From the NCBI GenBank assembly GCA_030591125.1, contig JAUVBP010000057.1, forward strand, positions 1 to 7,328: DNA of 7,328 nucleotides, in the 5' to 3' direction. This stretch comes from Candidatus Woesearchaeota archaeon. Its GTDB lineage: Archaea > Nanobdellota > Nanobdellia > Woesearchaeales > UBA11576. Of this stretch, positions 6,640 through 7,328 are shown piece after piece (positions within the stretch are counted from its first letter, which is position 1; every line of letters begins with the position of its first letter). The position numbers were made by a program, and so were the translations under genes. The notes under the pieces are model-generated. The model did not search any database. It saw only the letters and a list, made by a program, of their open reading frames with translations, and had not been told where the DNA came from.

Positions 6640-6885
6640 ATGACAGTACATCATATGATTAGAGAGAAAGACCAGCGGCATTCCTGCCCTTATTGTGGGA
6701 ATGACACGGAAGTGCCGAGATGGAAGTCAAAGTTTGACAATAACATGCATTACAAGGAGCTTGTATGCAGATGTGGTCATAAGGTAAGCATAAAGATGAG
6801 ATACATGAGCTGTGGAGACGATCATTGGAACAAGGATCTTGACAAGAGGATTGAGGAGGTTGATGCAAAATCGAAGAAAGAATGA
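6640..6885 (+). CDS. Small zinc-ribbon protein of unknown function within the por operon
   Basis: I do not recognise this 81-residue protein. It has C16-P-Y-C19-G near the N-terminus and C43-R-C45-G-H47 in the middle. Together these look like a zinc ribbon with a shortened second knuckle (C-x2-C ... C-x-C), and C58 or H47 may serve as an extra ligand. Between the knuckles lies a polar, aromatic-bearing stretch ([16 protein letters not shown]). The C-terminal third is a charged helix-prone tail ([17 protein letters not shown]). There is no signal peptide or membrane segment. AAGGT nine bases before ATG 6640 supports the start, and a second ATG at 6655 would remove five residues. It starts 22 bases after porA and overlaps porB by four bases (ATGA), so it is translated from the por message. 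A structural, assembly or regulatory role for the enzyme is possible but unproven. Confidence 0.8.
   Translation: MTVHHMIREKDQRHSCPYCGNDTEVPRWKSKFDNNMHYKELVCRCGHKVSIKMRYMSCGDDHWNKDLDKRIEEVDAKSKKE
6853..6860 (+). promoter_or_regulatory. Distant Shine-Dalgarno-like sequence upstream of porB
   Basis: GAGGAGGT is an excellent Shine-Dalgarno match but lies 21 bases before the porB ATG. It encodes Glu-Glu-Val of the zinc-ribbon tail, so it may be coding coincidence or a site that keeps ribosomes near the overlap. Confidence 0.3.
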
Positions 6886-7328
6886 TAAACGCACTGCCTG
6901 AGAAGGAGCTTTTATCTTCAGGTCACAGTGCATGTGCAGGTTGTGCAGCACCTCTGGTCGCAAGGACTATCCTGAAGGTCGGTGGTCAGGACACGATAAT
7001 CTGTAGCAATACAGGTTGTATGGAAGTTTTCACCACACCATATCCCCGGACCTCATGGCAGGTTCCCTGGATACACGCAGCGTTTGAGAACGCCTCAGCC
7101 GTCGCTTCAGGTGTTGAACGCGCACTGGTGAAACAGGGCCTCAGGGACAAGACCAATATAGTCATCCTTGGAGGTGACGGAAGCACATTCGACATAGGAT
7201 TCGGCGCTATCAGCGGCATGCTTGAGCGTGGACACAAGATGACCTATGTCTGTTATGACAATGGAGCGTACATGAATACAGGGATCCAACGGAGCGGTGC
7301 GACACCCAAATACGCGAACACTACGACG
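6882..7328 (+). CDS. porB: Pyruvate:ferredoxin oxidoreductase, beta subunit, N-terminal part
   Basis: PorB binds the diphosphate end of thiamine diphosphate through Mg and carries the proximal 4Fe-4S cluster. The first 149 codons are present and the gene runs off the window; full-length PorB is usually about 290-330 residues. Cluster ligands C18 and C21 (GHSACAGC) and C46 (NTGCMEVF) are visible, and the fourth cysteine should lie beyond the edge. The thiamine-diphosphate motif [15 protein letters not shown] begins at G98-D99-G100 and closes with YDN at 125-127. [14 protein letters not shown] follows, a stretch typical of pyruvate synthase beta chains. The ATG at 6882 overlaps the stop of the zinc-ribbon gene (ATGA). 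No start codon lies upstream in frame before a stop at 6861. The nearest strong Shine-Dalgarno sequence is 21 bases away, so translation probably depends on coupling. Confidence 0.96.
   Translation, partial: MINALPEKELLSSGHSACAGCAAPLVARTILKVGGQDTIICSNTGCMEVFTTPYPRTSWQVPWIHAAFENASAVASGVERALVKQGLRDKTNIVILGGDGSTFDIGFGAISGMLERGHKMTYVCYDNGAYMNTGIQRSGATPKYANTTT

Overview
The window looks archaeal. The best evidence is the nop5-flpA pair (box C/D ribonucleoprotein core protein plus fibrillarin), a four-subunit type pyruvate:ferredoxin oxidoreductase split into separate gamma, delta, alpha and beta genes, and promoters of the archaeal BRE/TATA type. Base composition is moderate, and AGA/AGG/ATA codons are used freely. 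I cannot fix the lineage from sequence alone. An uncultivated archaeon, possibly of the DPANN/Euryarchaeota sphere, is a guess.

Layout: at the left edge is the 3' end of a plus-strand inositol-monophosphatase-like gene (3-212), which converges with a minus-strand operon. Read from its promoter near 4121-4134 leftwards, that operon is nop5 (4096-3131), flpA (3134-2457), a TIM-barrel sugar-phosphate isomerase/epimerase-like gene (2433-1657) and cysS (1641-232). The nop5/flpA junction is an ATGA overlap, and the other gaps are 23 and 15 bases. The theme is RNA modification and translation, with one metabolic enzyme of unknown substrate inserted.

A 158-base intergenic region (4097-4254) carries two divergent promoters with the same geometry: GAAAAG directly followed by an 8-base TATA box. 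The one for nop5 predicts a nearly leaderless mRNA. The one for the right-hand operon predicts a short leader containing a Shine-Dalgarno site.

The right-hand operon is porG (4255-4794), porD (4791-5108), cutA (5120-5437), porA (5463-6617), a small zinc-ribbon gene (6640-6885) and porB (6882 to beyond the window). PorG, PorD, PorA and PorB should form one cytoplasmic complex linking pyruvate, CoA and ferredoxin to acetyl-CoA and CO2. PorD supplies two 4Fe-4S clusters, PorA/PorB hold thiamine diphosphate, and PorB adds a proximal cluster. Two passengers, CutA and an unrecognised 81-residue zinc-ribbon protein, sit between the subunit genes. The zinc-ribbon gene overlaps the porB start by four bases. 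These two are the most unusual items here. I see no mobile element, CRISPR array, tRNA or rRNA, and no gene-free stretch longer than 158 bases.
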